Assembly (NCBI GenBank): GCA_002450905.1
Contig: DKAT01000114.1
Coordinates: forward strand, 1-64,000
DNA length: 64,000 nucleotides
Source: Spirochaetia bacterium UBA6919
GTDB lineage: Bacteria; Spirochaetota; UBA6919
Direction of reading: 5' to 3'
Shown: piece by piece, positions 63,087 to 64,000 of the stretch
Position numbering within the stretch: position 1 is the stretch's first letter
How the letters are laid out: each line of letters begins with the position of its first letter
Notes under the pieces: model-generated
Seen by the model: the letters and a program-made list of their open reading frames with translations, nothing else
Told to the model about the DNA's origin: nothing
Databases searched by the model: none
Translations under genes and position numbers: made by a program

Positions 63087-64000
63087 TTATTGAGCTTGAC
63101 TTATATCAACAGGCAAAGTAATCATTATTGTTGTTCCACAATCAAGTCTGGGTTCTTCGAAGCTTACCTCTCCGTTCAGAAGATCTGTTAATTTTTTTAC
63201 AATACCCAGTCCTATTCCTGTTTTAGAAATATTATTGAAACTATTCATAATATATTGAAGATTAAATATATTTTGTTTCTTCTGATCTGAGATACCGCTT
63301 CCAGTATCTGAAACAAATATCTTGATATGTTGTTTATCTGCTTCTGCAAATACTTCAATTTTCCCTTCATCTGTAAATTTAATGCTATTATTAATTAAAT
63401 TCGTTAAAATTGTTTCAATAAAGATTAGGTCGGAGTTTATAAAAAAGGATGCTGGGATATTATTTTCTAAAGAAAGATTCTTGTCCTTAGCCAAAAGAGC
63501 CTGAGATTTAAATATTTGATTAACAAGCAAATCCAGCTCAAAAGTAGAGGGATTTATATTTATGTAATCCGAATCAAACTTTGACAGACTCAAGACGGAT
63601 CGAATATTTTCCAATTGCAAAGCTGATGAGGAAAAAATAAACTTTATCAGAGCTTTATGGGGGTGGTCATCGGGTGTTTCAGCATCAAGCATCTCTGCAA
63701 CAAGGTTTGTTGTATTCACAGGATTTCTTAGATCGTGTACCAGATAAGAAAAATATCTATTTCGATTTTCAATTGTCTTTTTCAGCTTATTTTTCAGGAG
63801 TATATTTTCATGACTTATCTGTGTAGTATCTTGAAATTCTTTTGCCATCGTTGTAATATCTTGAATTACAAGTAAAAATTGATCATGATATTTCCTAATA
63901 ACTAATTTATAATATCTGCTGTCATTATGAGTGATTCTAGTTATAGGAGCAAGTTCATAGAGGATTTCGTTATGATTTTTTTGATTGAATACCTGAAGGA
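63087..64000 (-). CDS. PAS-type sensor histidine kinase (N-terminus outside window)
   Basis: The frame is open to the window edge; an internal ATG at 63848 is not the real start, because 50 in-frame codons upstream encode PAS-like strands (YYKLVIRKYHDQFLLVIQDI). The kinase core has the H-box YLVHDLRNPVNT, N-box NLINNSIKFTDEG, G1 VSDTGSGIS and G2 GIGLGIVKKL, ending LPVDISQAQ. HDLRNPV resembles cyanobacterial and hybrid-type kinases. No response regulator lies downstream within the window. Confidence 0.92.
   Translation of the reverse strand, partial: LQVFNQKNHNEILYELAPITRITHNDSRYYKLVIRKYHDQFLLVIQDITTMAKEFQDTTQISHENILLKNKLKKTIENRNRYFSYLVHDLRNPVNTTNLVAEMLDAETPDDHPHKALIKFIFSSSALQLENIRSVLSLSKFDSDYININPSTFELDLLVNQIFKSQALLAKDKNLSLENNIPASFFINSDLIFIETILTNLINNSIKFTDEGKIEVFAEADKQHIKIFVSDTGSGISDQKKQNIFNLQYIMNSFNNISKTGIGLGIVKKLTDLLNGEVSFEEPRLDCGTTIMITLPVDISQAQ

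Overview
The window is AT-rich, densely coded chromosomal DNA from a flagellated, Gram-negative-type (diderm) bacterium. A member of the Spirochaetota is the best guess. The reasons are the flgN-flgK-flgL-fliW-csrA order, calcium-loop-like inserts in FlgK, several class III adenylate cyclases with TPR or Cache input domains, FecR plus beta-barrel proteins, leucine-rich-repeat exported proteins, and a DciA-like gene overlapping gyrB. No rRNA, tRNA, CRISPR array, complete insertion sequence or prophage was recognised by eye. The phylum is inferred from gene content only.

Layout. 1-3.7 kb: tail of an unknown gene, a small membrane protein, a NarL-type response regulator, then dciA-gyrB. 3.8-7.7 kb: a redox-flavoured run (bacilliredoxin, BtuF-like protein, SelO AMPylase, aldo/keto reductase). 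8.2-11.1 kb: two-subunit class I fumarase with TTG starts, then a TolC-type channel. 11.1-13.1 kb: a decaying lipoprotein family (one intact gene, one pseudogene with two in-frame stops). 13.2-15.7 kb: HisG and a HisRS-like HisZ. 16-24.4 kb: a frameshifted LRR lipoprotein gene, TPR-adenylate cyclase, radical SAM/SPASM protein, MazG, and a large exported caspase-fold/TPR protein. 24.6-29.2 kb: flagellar hook-filament junction operon with fliW-csrA. 29.5-36 kb: MgtC, methyltransferase, YgfZ, PurM, CvpA and small membrane proteins. 36-45 kb: a divergent cluster in which a Cache-HAMP adenylate cyclase and two related outer-membrane barrels (one FecR-fused) face a cyclic-nucleotide-binding-domain/SLC13 permease fusion and a membrane-anchored binding protein. 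45-54 kb: amidase, a DsbD-like protein with permuted domain order, TlyA, DUF1385, a SurA-like lipoprotein, WecG-like enzyme and MtnA. 53.8-55.6 kb: a BrnT-type toxin-antitoxin pair with a damaged toxin N-terminus, an exported LRR protein and an unknown protein. 56-64 kb: NtrC-type regulator, unknowns, a c-type cytochrome, GlyA, GcvPB and a PAS-histidine kinase running off the window edge.

The strongest candidates for something undescribed are the 36-45 kb cAMP/outer-membrane/transport cluster and a 27-bp near-palindrome found at five intergenic sites (7847, 17329, 31574, 55809, 62897). The window also carries several decayed or frameshifted genes and a second, inverted pair of short coding repeats (window start and 19.5 kb), which indicates ongoing duplication and loss of accessory genes.
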